Assembly: GCA_963835855.1 (NCBI GenBank)
Contig: CAWIHA010000010.1
Location: forward strand, 14,881-78,880
DNA length: 64,000 bases
Reading direction: 5' to 3'
DNA from: CAWIHA01 sp963835855
Lineage (GTDB): Bacteria; Acidobacteriota; Terriglobia; Bryobacterales; Bryobacteraceae
Below, in pieces: positions 1 to 7,920 of this stretch (within the stretch, counting starts at the first letter, position 1; the number at the start of each line of letters is the position of its first letter). The notes below the pieces were generated by a model. The model saw only the letters and a list, made by a program, of their open reading frames with translations. It did not search any database and was not told the origin of the DNA. A program made the translations under genes and the position numbers.

Positions 1-121
1 CCGGCAAGTAGGGAGCCGGAACCATTCGAAGGCGGGCATGGCCACTCGGCCATCGGTCTCCGGCGTGTCCCGGATTGGGTTCTGGCTGTGCCCGGGCGCG
101 CCGGCTTTGTATGATGAAGAG

Positions 122-1351
122 ATGCCTGACCCCTCCGAGCCCGGCGTGGGCGCCGCCGCGCAGAATATCATCGACCTCGAACGGCAATATCTTTTGCAGA
201 ATTATGCCCGGTATCCGCTGGTTTTGCATCGCGGGAAGGGCTGCTACGTATTCGACGCCAGCGGGAAGCGGTATCTCGACCTGATCGCCGGCATCGGCGT
301 GAACGCGCTTGGTCACGCGCATCCGCGGATCTTGCGTATCATCCGCGAGCAGGCCGGACTGCTCGTACACAGCTCGAATCTTTACTATCACGAATACCAG
401 GGGCAGCTCGCGAAGCGCTTGGCTGAGATCAGCGGGTTGGCGCGCACCTTCTTCTGCAATTCCGGCGCCGAGGCGATGGAAACCGCGCTTAAGATGATCC
501 ATGCGCACGGCCGGAAGATCGCGCCGGAGAAGTTTGAGATTATCACTCTGGAAAATTCCTTTCACGGGCGCACGATGGGCGCGCTCGCGGTCACCGGCCA
601 GGCCAAGTACCGCACGCCGTTCGAGCCTCTGATCCCGGGCGTGAAGTTCGTTCCACCGAACGACGCGGCCGCGCTCGAGCAGGCCGTCTGCCCGAACACC
701 GCCGGCATCGTCCTCGAATGGATTCAGGGCGAGGGCGGCGTGTATCCGCTCCATCGGAATTACGTCGAGAAGGCCAAGCAACTCGCCAAACGCCATGACG
801 CGTTGCTGGTGTTCGACGAGATTCAGTGCGGAGTCGGCCGGCCCGGAAAGTACTTCGCTTACCAGTTAACGGAGCCGGTGATTCTGCCGGATATCGCCGT
901 GGCGGCAAAGCCGCTCGCGTGCGGGCTGCCGCTGGGTGCGCTCATGGCGAACGAAAAGGCCGCCTCGACCATCGGCCCCGGAATGCACGGGACCACCTTC
1001 GGCGGCGGCCCGCTCGCCTGCCGCGTCGCGCTCGAGTTCCTGGACATTCTCGAGGGCTTGCTGCCCGAGATCTACCGCCTTGGCGGCGAGTTCCGCATGG
1101 AGCTTTCCGAGCTCACGCGGCACTATCCGTTCATTCACGAAATTCGCGGCCAGGGGTTGATGATTGGGGTCGAGCTCGATTTCCCAGGCAAGCAGCTCGT
1201 GCTCAACGCGATGGCCGAAGGCTTGCTGATCAATTGCACGCATGACACCGTGCTGCGCTTCCTGCCGCCCTACATCATTACGGATCAGGATATTGACCGC
1301 GCGGTGGGGATACTCAAGGGCGTGTTCAAGAAGGTAAAGAAGCCGACGTGA
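122..1351 (+). CDS. argD: Acetylornithine/succinylornithine-type aminotransferase (class III PLP)
   Basis: PLP-dependent aminotransferase, probably moving an amino group to or from N-acetylornithine in arginine synthesis. About 409 aa, the usual family length. Visible motifs are FFCNSGAEAMETALK (PLP phosphate site), NSFHGRTMGALAVTG, the cofactor-binding Asp in VFDEIQCGVGR (about residue 232) and the Schiff-base Lys in AAKPLACGLPLG (about residue 263). An in-frame ATG lies upstream at 38, but the family homology begins after 122, and GAAGAG stands just before that ATG. Class III enzymes for ornithine, GABA and acetylornithine look alike and there are no other arg genes here, so the exact substrate is inferred. 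Confidence 0.85.
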   Translation: MPDPSEPGVGAAAQNIIDLERQYLLQNYARYPLVLHRGKGCYVFDASGKRYLDLIAGIGVNALGHAHPRILRIIREQAGLLVHSSNLYYHEYQGQLAKRLAEISGLARTFFCNSGAEAMETALKMIHAHGRKIAPEKFEIITLENSFHGRTMGALAVTGQAKYRTPFEPLIPGVKFVPPNDAAALEQAVCPNTAGIVLEWIQGEGGVYPLHRNYVEKAKQLAKRHDALLVFDEIQCGVGRPGKYFAYQLTEPVILPDIAVAAKPLACGLPLGALMANEKAASTIGPGMHGTTFGGGPLACRVALEFLDILEGLLPEIYRLGGEFRMELSELTRHYPFIHEIRGQGLMIGVELDFPGKQLVLNAMAEGLLINCTHDTVLRFLPPYIITDQDIDRAVGILKGVFKKVKKPT

Positions 1352-1429
1352 GGCTCAGGCGGAGACTAGGCAGGAACGGTTCGGATCACGATTGTCCAAT
1401 CAGCGTCTGGGTGCGCGGGCTACGAGCCG

Positions 1430-2512
1430 CTACAGCAGATCCTCCCGCTTGCGCTCGTCGAGCATCTTCACGATGCCGCCGACTTGCTGGGCGCGCTCGC
1501 GGCTGGCGACCAGCAGCGCATCCGGCGTATCGACCACGATGAGATCCCGTACTCCGACCAGCGCCACCAGCTTGCCCTGGGCATCGACGTAGTTGCCGGA
1601 GCTCGCAAGCGCCAGCAGCTCGGAGCGGGCCGCGTTCCCGTTCTGGTCGTGCGCAAGCAACTCGTAGACCGCGCGCCAGCTTCCGACATCGTTCCACCCG
1701 AGATCGGCGCCGGCGGCCAGACCCACGACGTTGGCGGCCTTTTCCATCACCGCGTAATCCACCGAAATGTTCTCACAGCGCGGGTAGGCTTCCTCTAAAC
1801 GTTTCGAAAACGCGCGGCTCGAAAACGGCGGCAGCAAAGCGAGCAGGGTCGCGGTCTTGGGAAGGTGCTTCCGCAGAGCGTCAAGATAAGCCGCCGCGCG
1901 CCAGAAGAACACTCCGGAGTTCCAGTAGAAGTTGCCGGCTGCAATGAAGCGTTGGGCGGTTTGAGGGTCCGGCTTTTCGCGAAACCGCCGGACTGCGAGC
2001 GGCTCCAGCGTGCCCGGTACGGCGCCTTTCGGGAACTCGATGTAGCCGTAGCCCGTCTCGGGCCAGAGCGGCTGGATTCCGAGCACCACTAGGCTGCCCT
2101 TCTCCGCGGCGCGGAATGCCGGGCGCAATAACCTTCGGAAGCGCGCGGGCCGACTCACCACGTGATCAGCGGGGAAGACTCCGATGACCGCGTCCCGGTC
2201 GATCGAGTCGAGGATGTGCGCGGCCAGGCCGTTGCAGGGCGCCGTATTCCGCTGCGCAGGCTCGGCGACAATCTGCCGTTGCGGAATTTCCGGCAACTGC
2301 CGCACAATTTCGTCCCTTAGGTATTCGTTCGTGATTACCCAAAGCCGCTCGGGCGGAAGCGCCGGCCGCAGCCTATCGACGGTGCTCTGAATCAACGTGC
2401 GGCTGCCGATCACGTTCAGCACCTGTTTGGCGTGTCTCTTCCGGCTGCGGGGCCAGAAGCGCGTGCCGCATCCGCCAGCCATGATCATCCCGTAATAGTT
2501 CGATTTCGGCAT
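1430..2512 (-). CDS. manC: Mannose-1-phosphate guanylyltransferase
   Basis: Makes GDP-mannose from mannose 1-phosphate and GTP, for envelope polysaccharide. About 360 aa, corresponding to the nucleotidyltransferase domain without the C-terminal isomerase domain of bifunctional ManC. The N-terminal signature MAGGCGTRFWPRSR matches the GGxGTRxWPxSR loop, with the following KQ (RHAKQVLNV) also conserved; FREKPD and the GYIEF region are typical. The start at 2512 (MPKSNYYG) places the signature about 13 residues in; an upstream in-frame start at 2578 would add non-homologous residues. Convergent with the aminotransferase gene. Shine-Dalgarno is weak. Confidence 0.88.
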   Translation of the reverse strand: MPKSNYYGMIMAGGCGTRFWPRSRKRHAKQVLNVIGSRTLIQSTVDRLRPALPPERLWVITNEYLRDEIVRQLPEIPQRQIVAEPAQRNTAPCNGLAAHILDSIDRDAVIGVFPADHVVSRPARFRRLLRPAFRAAEKGSLVVLGIQPLWPETGYGYIEFPKGAVPGTLEPLAVRRFREKPDPQTAQRFIAAGNFYWNSGVFFWRAAAYLDALRKHLPKTATLLALLPPFSSRAFSKRLEEAYPRCENISVDYAVMEKAANVVGLAAGADLGWNDVGSWRAVYELLAHDQNGNAARSELLALASSGNYVDAQGKLVALVGVRDLIVVDTPDALLVASRERAQQVGGIVKMLDERKREDLL

Positions 2513-2631
2513 CAGTAAAGTCCGGCGCCCCGGATCGCTCCCACGAGCGCCTCGGGAAGCTACTAAGACGCGTTCCACAGCGCGGCCCTCCGGCCGGCCT
2601 TCGCTACCAACGGTAGCAGCGCGACAGCCTA

Positions 2632-3534
2632 CTAGTTTATCGGAAACCCGTGGATCAGCCGGAAGCTGCGGCTCCAGCGCGTCTTGCGGAAGAAGTTCTT
2701 CGACAGATCGATGAGGTGGGCCTTGCTCATCAGATTGGGGTCGGCCAACTGCTCGGAGGGAGCATCGTAGGACCAGAAGATCATCAGCGGTTTGCCGATG
2801 ATATTCTCGCGCGGCACGAACCCCCAGTAGCGGCTGTCGAGCGAATTGTCGCGGTTGTCGCCCATAGCAAAATAATGGCCGGGCGGCACCACCACCTCAC
2901 CATTCACTACGTTGTGTTCGAGCATTGCAAGCGCGGGCTCGAGCAGATGTACGTTCGGCTCGGCGGGGAAATTGTCGCGATAGGAATCGAAGTAAGGCGT
3001 TCTATGGACAGCGTACGGCTCGTCGAGCTTCTTGCCGTTCAGAATCACCTGCTTGTTCACGATCCGGATATGGTCGCCCGGAATCCCGATGCAGCGCTTG
3101 ACGTAGTTCTGGCGGATGTCGATCGGCCAGCGGAAGACGATGACGTCGCCGCGCCGGATCGGCTGGTAAGGCAGAACGTGGTTGCTCAGCACGCCGCGGG
3201 GCGCGTACGCCAGCTTGTCCACCAGCAGGTGGTCGCCCTGGAGCAGCGTGCCTTCCATAGAAACCGTCGGGATGACAAACGACTGGAGCAGTGTCGTGAT
3301 CACAAACAGCACGGCGATGACCGTGAAGGCGCATTCTGCAATCGCACCGCGCCGCGCCTCCGGCGCCGGGCCTGGAACGGCCGCAGCTTCGGGAACCTCC
3401 TCTACAGGCGCCTCCTCCAAGGGCTCCCAGTCCGAAGGCGGCTGCTCCGAAGGCGCTTCGTCCAAGGGCTCCGGGTCCGAAGGCGGCTCGTCCCAAGGCG
3501 CCTGCTCTCGAAAATTGAGGTCGCTGTCAGCCAA
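2632..3534 (-). CDS. lepB: Signal peptidase I, second of a tandem pair, with acidic N-terminal repeats
   Basis: Membrane serine protease (S26A) that cleaves signal peptides of exported proteins. Catalytic Ser is about residue 92 in PTVSMEGTL and general-base Lys about residue 146 in RQNYVKRCIGIPGD; GDNRDNSLDSRYWGFVP is the conserved C-terminal box. One membrane segment precedes the Ser. The first 60 residues are unusual: imperfect repeats of the type PPSD-x-EPL-x-EAP, very acidic and proline-rich, absent from the neighbouring copy. The best start is a TTG at 3534, 2 bases after the stop of the upstream copy, so the two are probably co-translated. Confidence 0.93.
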   Translation of the reverse strand: MADSDLNFREQAPWDEPPSDPEPLDEAPSEQPPSDWEPLEEAPVEEVPEAAAVPGPAPEARRGAIAECAFTVIAVLFVITTLLQSFVIPTVSMEGTLLQGDHLLVDKLAYAPRGVLSNHVLPYQPIRRGDVIVFRWPIDIRQNYVKRCIGIPGDHIRIVNKQVILNGKKLDEPYAVHRTPYFDSYRDNFPAEPNVHLLEPALAMLEHNVVNGEVVVPPGHYFAMGDNRDNSLDSRYWGFVPRENIIGKPLMIFWSYDAPSEQLADPNLMSKAHLIDLSKNFFRKTRWSRSFRLIHGFPIN

Positions 3535-3536
3535 GG

Positions 3537-4325
3537 TCAGTTACTCGGATATGCGTGGATCAGCATGAACGTGCGGCGCCAGCGCGTCTTGGTTAAGAAA
3601 TGCTCCACCAAGTCGGCAATATGGCCGATGCTGAACACCGGCCCTGAAAGTTGCTCGGTGCTGGCGTTATACGACCAGTAGATAAGCAGAGGCTTGCCGA
3701 CGATGTTCTCCCGCGGCACGAAGCCCCAGTAGCGGCTGTCGAGCGAGGAATCCCGATTGTCGCCCATCGCGAAATAATGGCCGGGCGGCACCACCACTTC
3801 CCCATTCACGACATGGTTCTCGATCATATCGAGACCCGGCTCGAGCACCGCCGGATTCGGAGGACCTGGAAAATTGTCGCGGTACGGCTCTATGTAGTCG
3901 GTCTTGTAATACACGTATGGCTCGAGCAGTTTCTTACCGTTGCGATACACCTGCTTGTTCCGAAGCCGGATGCGATCGCCGGGAACTCCGATAACGCGCT
4001 TTACAAATGTCTGCCGGATGTCCACCGGATAACGGAACACAATGATGTCGCCACGCTTCACCGGTTCGTACGGTAAGAGGCGTTTGGCGAAGGAGTAAGC
4101 TGGGGAGTACGCCAACTTGTCCACCAGCAGGTGATCGCCGATCAGCAGCGTATCCTCCATCGATCCCGTGGGGATGACGAAAGCCTGCACCAGCGTGGTC
4201 GTCCCAAACAGCAGGAGGATGATTGTGACCGTCCACTCGGCGAGCGTTCCGCGCGCCGTATTGCTCCGCGCAAGTCTGGCTCTCTCATCCCGCAGTTCGG
4301 CCACAGTCGGTCTAGCAAGCTTCAC
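3537..4325 (-). CDS. lepB: Signal peptidase I, first of a tandem pair
   Basis: Leader peptidase of the S26A family. Ser about residue 55 in IPTGSMEDTLL and Lys about residue 109 in RQTFVKRVIGVPGD form the dyad; GDNRDSSLDSRYWGFVP follows. A single N-terminal membrane segment (about residues 33-50) anchors it. It starts at GTG 4325, supported by GAGGAG 6 bases upstream. It is closely similar to the next gene over the whole catalytic domain but lacks the acidic repeat extension, so the pair is a tandem duplication with one diverged N-terminus. Confidence 0.93.
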   Translation of the reverse strand: MKLARPTVAELRDERARLARSNTARGTLAEWTVTIILLLFGTTTLVQAFVIPTGSMEDTLLIGDHLLVDKLAYSPAYSFAKRLLPYEPVKRGDIIVFRYPVDIRQTFVKRVIGVPGDRIRLRNKQVYRNGKKLLEPYVYYKTDYIEPYRDNFPGPPNPAVLEPGLDMIENHVVNGEVVVPPGHYFAMGDNRDSSLDSRYWGFVPRENIVGKPLLIYWSYNASTEQLSGPVFSIGHIADLVEHFLTKTRWRRTFMLIHAYPSN

Positions 4326-4388
4326 AATTCTCCTCGAAACTATTCATTCTACCGGAAACCGGCGCCAGTCCTGCCCTGTAGCTCGCAC

Positions 4389-4709
4389 TCATTTAGGCCG
4401 TGAAAACCGGCGCAGCCGGAATACCTCCGTAAAGGCGATCGCGATGTTCACCAAGCCGAGGCCGCTGACGGCGCCGCGCAGATACGCGTTGCTCCAGAAC
4501 TCGCGCCAGCCTAGACCGAACGACGAGAAGTAGTTCTGCTGCCACGCCTCCAGCCAGGGGAAGAGGAGCAGGAAGGCGCCGAGCTCGAAGCAGAAGAAGA
4601 TATAGAGCAGCGCCGCAACCTTGTGGAGCCACCGCGGCCGCTGGGCGCACTTCGCAGCCTCGAGGGGCGAGGCTTCTTCTAAACGCACGGGCTGGTCCTC
4701 TAGCGCCAT
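4389..4709 (-). CDS. Small membrane protein downstream of rnhB
   Basis: About 106 aa of unknown function. Two hydrophobic segments are visible, around VAALLYIFFCFELGAFLLLF and around the AVSGLGLVNIAIAF stretch, with a basic C-terminus (FRLRRFSRPK). The start at 4709 is chosen because GAGGAGG sits 7 bases upstream. It overlaps the 3' end of rnhB by 10 bases, so it is translationally coupled and is the last gene of the ribosomal-protein operon. No catalytic motif seen. Confidence 0.7.
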   Translation of the reverse strand: MALEDQPVRLEEASPLEAAKCAQRPRWLHKVAALLYIFFCFELGAFLLLFPWLEAWQQNYFSSFGLGWREFWSNAYLRGAVSGLGLVNIAIAFTEVFRLRRFSRPK

Positions 4710-5461
4710 GCGCCGGCCTCCTCGACAGCCGCGATCCCAGGCGCCCAAGCGGGAATCCCGCCAGGCGCCGCGCGGCCTTCAGGCTCCCAACGGAAGTGGA
4801 TCTCCTCGCGTAGCGCGAAGATCGCCCACAGGGACGGAGCACAGGCGGCGCGCACGGGCTCGTAGCTGAAGCGGTGATGCATCGTCGGCCCGTAAGAGGC
4901 GAGCGCCCACAGATGCTCGGGGGTCGCGTAGCCCTTGTGCCGCCGCAAACCGAATTGCGGATAGATCTGGTCCCACTCGCGCATCGACGCGTCCCGGTAT
5001 ACCTTCGCAAGGATTGAGGCAGCCGCGATCGCCTGGCATTTCGCATCTCCATGAATGATGCGCCGCTGCGGCAAAGGCAGATCGAGGCGGACGGCGTCGA
5101 GCAGCAGGTAATCAGGGGGCGGGTCCAATTGCTCGATGGCGCGCTGCATCGCCAAGCAGGAAGCGTTATATATGTTGACGCGGTCGATGACGAAAGCATC
5201 CACGGCCGCCACCGCCCAAGCGGCGCGCTCACGGATCGCCGCGGCCAGTTCCTCGCGGCGCATGGGGTCCAGTTCTTTGCTGTCGCGCAGACCGTAGACC
5301 GGCCGCTCCACCGAGAGCACGACCGCGGCAGCGAACACCGGGCCGAAAAGCGCGCCGCGCCCCGCTTCATCAGCGCCCGCCACACAGGCGTACCCCGAGG
5401 CGCAGGCTTCCCGCTCCAATTTTCCCTGGCACCGGAACTTTAGCTTCCGCGGAGCTGGCAA
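4700..5461 (-). CDS. rnhB: Ribonuclease HII
   Basis: Endonuclease that cuts RNA in RNA-DNA hybrids and starts removal of misincorporated ribonucleotides. The motif GADEAGRGALFGPV carries the metal-binding Asp31 and Glu32; GLRDSKEL, DRVNIYNA and HGDAKCQAIAAASILAKVYRD (with another acidic ligand) are all typical. About 253 aa, slightly long because of the tail. The start is uncertain: TTG 5461 lies 2 bases after the rplS stop, and a second TTG at 5419 has AGGG nearby. Last but one gene of the ffh-rpsP-...-rplS operon. Confidence 0.93.
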   Translation of the reverse strand: MPAPRKLKFRCQGKLEREACASGYACVAGADEAGRGALFGPVFAAAVVLSVERPVYGLRDSKELDPMRREELAAAIRERAAWAVAAVDAFVIDRVNIYNASCLAMQRAIEQLDPPPDYLLLDAVRLDLPLPQRRIIHGDAKCQAIAAASILAKVYRDASMREWDQIYPQFGLRRHKGYATPEHLWALASYGPTMHHRFSYEPVRAACAPSLWAIFALREEIHFRWEPEGRAAPGGIPAWAPGIAAVEEAGAWR

Positions 5462-5463
5462 TG

Positions 5464-5811
5464 TTACCCACGCTCTTTGAGACGGGCGGCCTTACCTTTG
5501 CGTCCTCGCAGATAATACAGCTTGGCCCGGCGCACTCTCCCAGTGCGGATCACGTCGATGTGGTCGACCACCGGCGCGTGCAACGGGAAGATGCGCTCCA
5601 CGCCCTGTCCGAAGCTGACCTTACGCACGGTCAGGGTCTCGCCCAGGCCGGTGTTCTTGCGCGCGATTACAGTGCCTTCGAACGCCTGCAGCCGTTCCTT
5701 GTCGCCCTCCTTGATCTTCACGTGGACGCGCACTGTGTCCCCGGGGCGGAACTCGACTTTGTCCTCGCGCTTCTTCTGGTTCACATACTTTATCAATAGC
5801 GGGTTATTCAT
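5464..5811 (-). CDS. rplS: 50S ribosomal protein L19
   Basis: Large-subunit protein at the 30S-50S interface. 115 aa, the normal length. It starts MNNPLLIKYVNQKK and contains RPGDTVRVHVKIKEGDKER, FEGTVIARK and the C-terminal KLYYLRGRKGKAARL, all typical of L19. The ATG at 5811 overlaps the trmD stop as ATGA, which fixes the start and shows translational coupling. A longer in-frame reading upstream is a shadow of trmD. Confidence 0.97.
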   Translation of the reverse strand: MNNPLLIKYVNQKKREDKVEFRPGDTVRVHVKIKEGDKERLQAFEGTVIARKNTGLGETLTVRKVSFGQGVERIFPLHAPVVDHIDVIRTGRVRRAKLYYLRGRKGKAARLKERG

Positions 5812-6689
5812 GACTCTCGTTTCCCTGCTTCGTTGACCGCCAGTTCCTCTTGACCGTTCGCGGGCGCCAGCAACTGCGCTTGCCGGCCGGCGGCGCCAAA
5901 CTCGACCAGGCCGCGCCGTGCCACGAGATCCGGCCGCAGACGCCGGGTCTTCTCCAGCGCGGCGCGCTCGCGCCAGCGCCGGACCTCCCCATGATGCCCG
6001 CTCAGGAGCACCTCCGGTACTTTCCAACCACGGAATTCCGCCGGCCGCGTGTACTGAGGGCAATCCAGGAGCATGCCCTCCTGTCTAGAGCCGCTGAACG
6101 ACTCATTCGCAGCGGACTCCTTATTGCCCAGCACGCCGGGCAAGAGCCTGGCGACCGTATCGACAACAACAGCGGCGGCGAGCTCGCCGCCGCTTAAGAC
6201 GTAATCGCCAATCGAAATCTCTTCGTCCGCCAGATGCTCGGCCACCCGCTCGTCCACGCCTTCGTACCGCCCGCAAATTAGCAATAGACCATCGAGCGAG
6301 GCAAACTGCGCCGCCATCGCCTGGTCGAACAGCCGGCCCTGGGCCGACAGCAGCACGACTCTGCGGTTCGCCTCTCTATCAAGCGATCCGTGACCGCTTC
6401 CGTGTATCGAAGCCTCCGGGCCGTCACCGCAGGCGAATGCCGAGCGGTCAGCGCCACGCTCCGGCCAGATCGATTCCACCGCGTGGAACAACGGCTCCGG
6501 CTTGAGCAGCATGCCCTCGCCGCCGCCGAACGGCCGGTCGTCCACGGTGCGGTGCCGGTCGCTCGTCCAGTTCCTGAGGTCGTGTACACGAATGTCCAAC
6601 ACGCCAGCCGCCCGCGCGCGGGCGACCACGCCGTGCTCGAACGGCCCCCGGAAAAACTCCGGGAAAATCGTGAGCAGCTCAAAAATCAT
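5808..6689 (-). CDS. trmD: tRNA (guanine-N1)-methyltransferase, long form
   Basis: SAM-dependent methylation of G37 next to the anticodon, which prevents +1 frameshifting. SPOUT knot motifs are clear: LLICGRYEGVDERV, ISIGDYVLSGGELAA and the early TIFPEFF plus RPFGGGEGMLLKPEP. At 293 aa it is longer than the usual 230-260: about 25 extra residues lie between AVESIW and RRVVLLSAQG, and there is a C-terminal tail of about 35 residues. The ATG at 6689 overlaps the rimM stop as ATGA. Confidence 0.95.
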   Translation of the reverse strand: MIFELLTIFPEFFRGPFEHGVVARARAAGVLDIRVHDLRNWTSDRHRTVDDRPFGGGEGMLLKPEPLFHAVESIWPERGADRSAFACGDGPEASIHGSGHGSLDREANRRVVLLSAQGRLFDQAMAAQFASLDGLLLICGRYEGVDERVAEHLADEEISIGDYVLSGGELAAAVVVDTVARLLPGVLGNKESAANESFSGSRQEGMLLDCPQYTRPAEFRGWKVPEVLLSGHHGEVRRWRERAALEKTRRLRPDLVARRGLVEFGAAGRQAQLLAPANGQEELAVNEAGKRES

Positions 6690-7162
6690 CAGCGGCTCAG
6701 TTCCTTCAGCCCTTCGGGCAGATCGACCAGGATCCGCCGGGCGTCCCTGTCGATCGTGACGCAGATCGAACGTGCGAACGGGATCAACAGCGGTTCACCC
6801 TGCCCTTCCACTTCGAGCAGCGGAGGCCCGCCAAATTCCCTGAATGCCTTTACCACGCCGAGACGCTCGCCGGTCGCGCGCTCGACGACCTCCGACCCCA
6901 CCAGGTCCGACTGATAATACTCGTCCGGCGGGAGCTCACGGCGTTCGGTGGCCAGAATACGCACCTCCGCGCCTTCTAACCGCTCCGCTGCCGAGATCGT
7001 ATCAATTCCGCGGAACTTGAAAACGAGGCGGCTGCGGTGTGCCCGCACCGACTCGATCTCAAAGCTCCGCTCTGAGAGAGGCTTCCCTTCCGGGCCGAAG
7101 AGGCATACCTCCCGCACTTCCTTAAATCGTTCCGGGCCGTCGCTGAGCGAGACAGCGGACAA
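6689..7162 (-). CDS. rimM: Ribosome maturation factor RimM (5' end lacks a standard start codon)
   Basis: Helps mature the 30S head and binds S19. The PRC-barrel half (LPPDEYYQSDLVGSEV, then LGVVKAF, PLLEVEG, LLIPFA) is clear. The nearest standard start is TTG 7162, but family homology continues upstream in the same frame: 7163-7210 encodes WLTLALLGRTWGRRGE, the expected RimM N-terminus. Between the in-frame stop at 7280-7282 and TTG 7162 there is no ATG, GTG or TTG in this frame, only CTG codons. The true N-terminus therefore comes from a non-standard start or from a frameshift out of an out-of-frame ATG at 7211. Confidence 0.88.
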   Translation of the reverse strand: MSAVSLSDGPERFKEVREVCLFGPEGKPLSERSFEIESVRAHRSRLVFKFRGIDTISAAERLEGAEVRILATERRELPPDEYYQSDLVGSEVVERATGERLGVVKAFREFGGPPLLEVEGQGEPLLIPFARSICVTIDRDARRILVDLPEGLKELSR

Positions 7163-7247
7163 CTCTCCCCGCCTCCCCCAGGTCCGGCCGAGCAGGGCCA
7201 GAGTAAGCCATTCCTCGCGCGCTCTAGGGCCTTCAGACTCCAGAAGA

Positions 7248-7487
7248 CTACTCCAGAATTTCCAGTGTAAACCGCCGGTTCAGCTTCATACCAGCGGCTC
7301 CCAGAATCGTCCGGATTGAGCGTGCTGTTCGTCCCTGCTTGCCGATTACCTTCCCCAAGTCACTAGGGGCCACCCGTAATTCCAACACGGTGACCTGTTC
7401 ACCCTGTACTTCGCGCACGGTAACTTGGTCGGGGATGTCGACCAGAGCTTTCGCAATATCCTCCACAAGTTCTCTCATCCCTGACAT
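7248..7487 (-). CDS. khpA: KH-domain RNA-binding protein KhpA
   Basis: 79-aa protein that is essentially one KH domain. The GxxG-type loop is visible in LGKVIGKQGRTARSIRTIL. KhpA-type proteins bind RNA, often with KhpB/Jag, and affect cell division and translation. The gene usually sits between rpsP and rimM, as here. The start at 7487 has GAGGAGG 7 bases upstream; a second Met three codons later is also possible. Confidence 0.93.
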   Translation of the reverse strand: MSGMRELVEDIAKALVDIPDQVTVREVQGEQVTVLELRVAPSDLGKVIGKQGRTARSIRTILGAAGMKLNRRFTLEILE

Positions 7488-7592
7488 CCCAGCGCCTCCT
7501 CATTGCCTCGATCATAACATTCCTGAAACGAGGATGGCTGTATCCTCAACAACGCAAAGGCTGAATCGGTGCGCGCGGCCATCGGGACGCCT

Positions 7593-7847
7593 CTAAGCGA
7601 CCGGTTCCGGGGCCGGCGCGGGATATGTCTTGATCAGACGGGCGACGGTTTCCGAGGGTTGTGCCCCGTTCTTCAGCCAGTAGCCGATGCGCTCGTGGTC
7701 CAGCTTGACCGCAACGGGACGGACCGGGCTGTAATACCCGACCACTTCGAGCGAGCGGCCGTCGCGCGCCCTTTCCTTCTCGATCACCACAACGCGGTAG
7801 GACGGCTTCTTCTTCGCGCCGAATCGTGCCAGTCGAATCATCAACAT
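7593..7847 (-). CDS. rpsP: 30S ribosomal protein S16
   Basis: Small-subunit assembly protein. 84 aa, typical length. The N-terminus MIRLARFGAKKKPSYRVVV and the following SLEVVGYYSPVRP and RIGYWLKNGAQPSETV are diagnostic. Translation may start at 7847 or at the Met two codons later, which gives the usual family N-terminus; AGGAG lies 12 bases before the first ATG. A 105-base gap separates it from khpA. Confidence 0.96.
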   Translation of the reverse strand: MLMIRLARFGAKKKPSYRVVVIEKERARDGRSLEVVGYYSPVRPVAVKLDHERIGYWLKNGAQPSETVARLIKTYPAPAPEPVA

Positions 7848-7920
7848 GTTCTGTTTCCGCTCCTGAAATCCTTACCTTGTGTTTCCCGGCGGCGCCAGCA
7901 GCCACGCTTCGCGCGGCACG

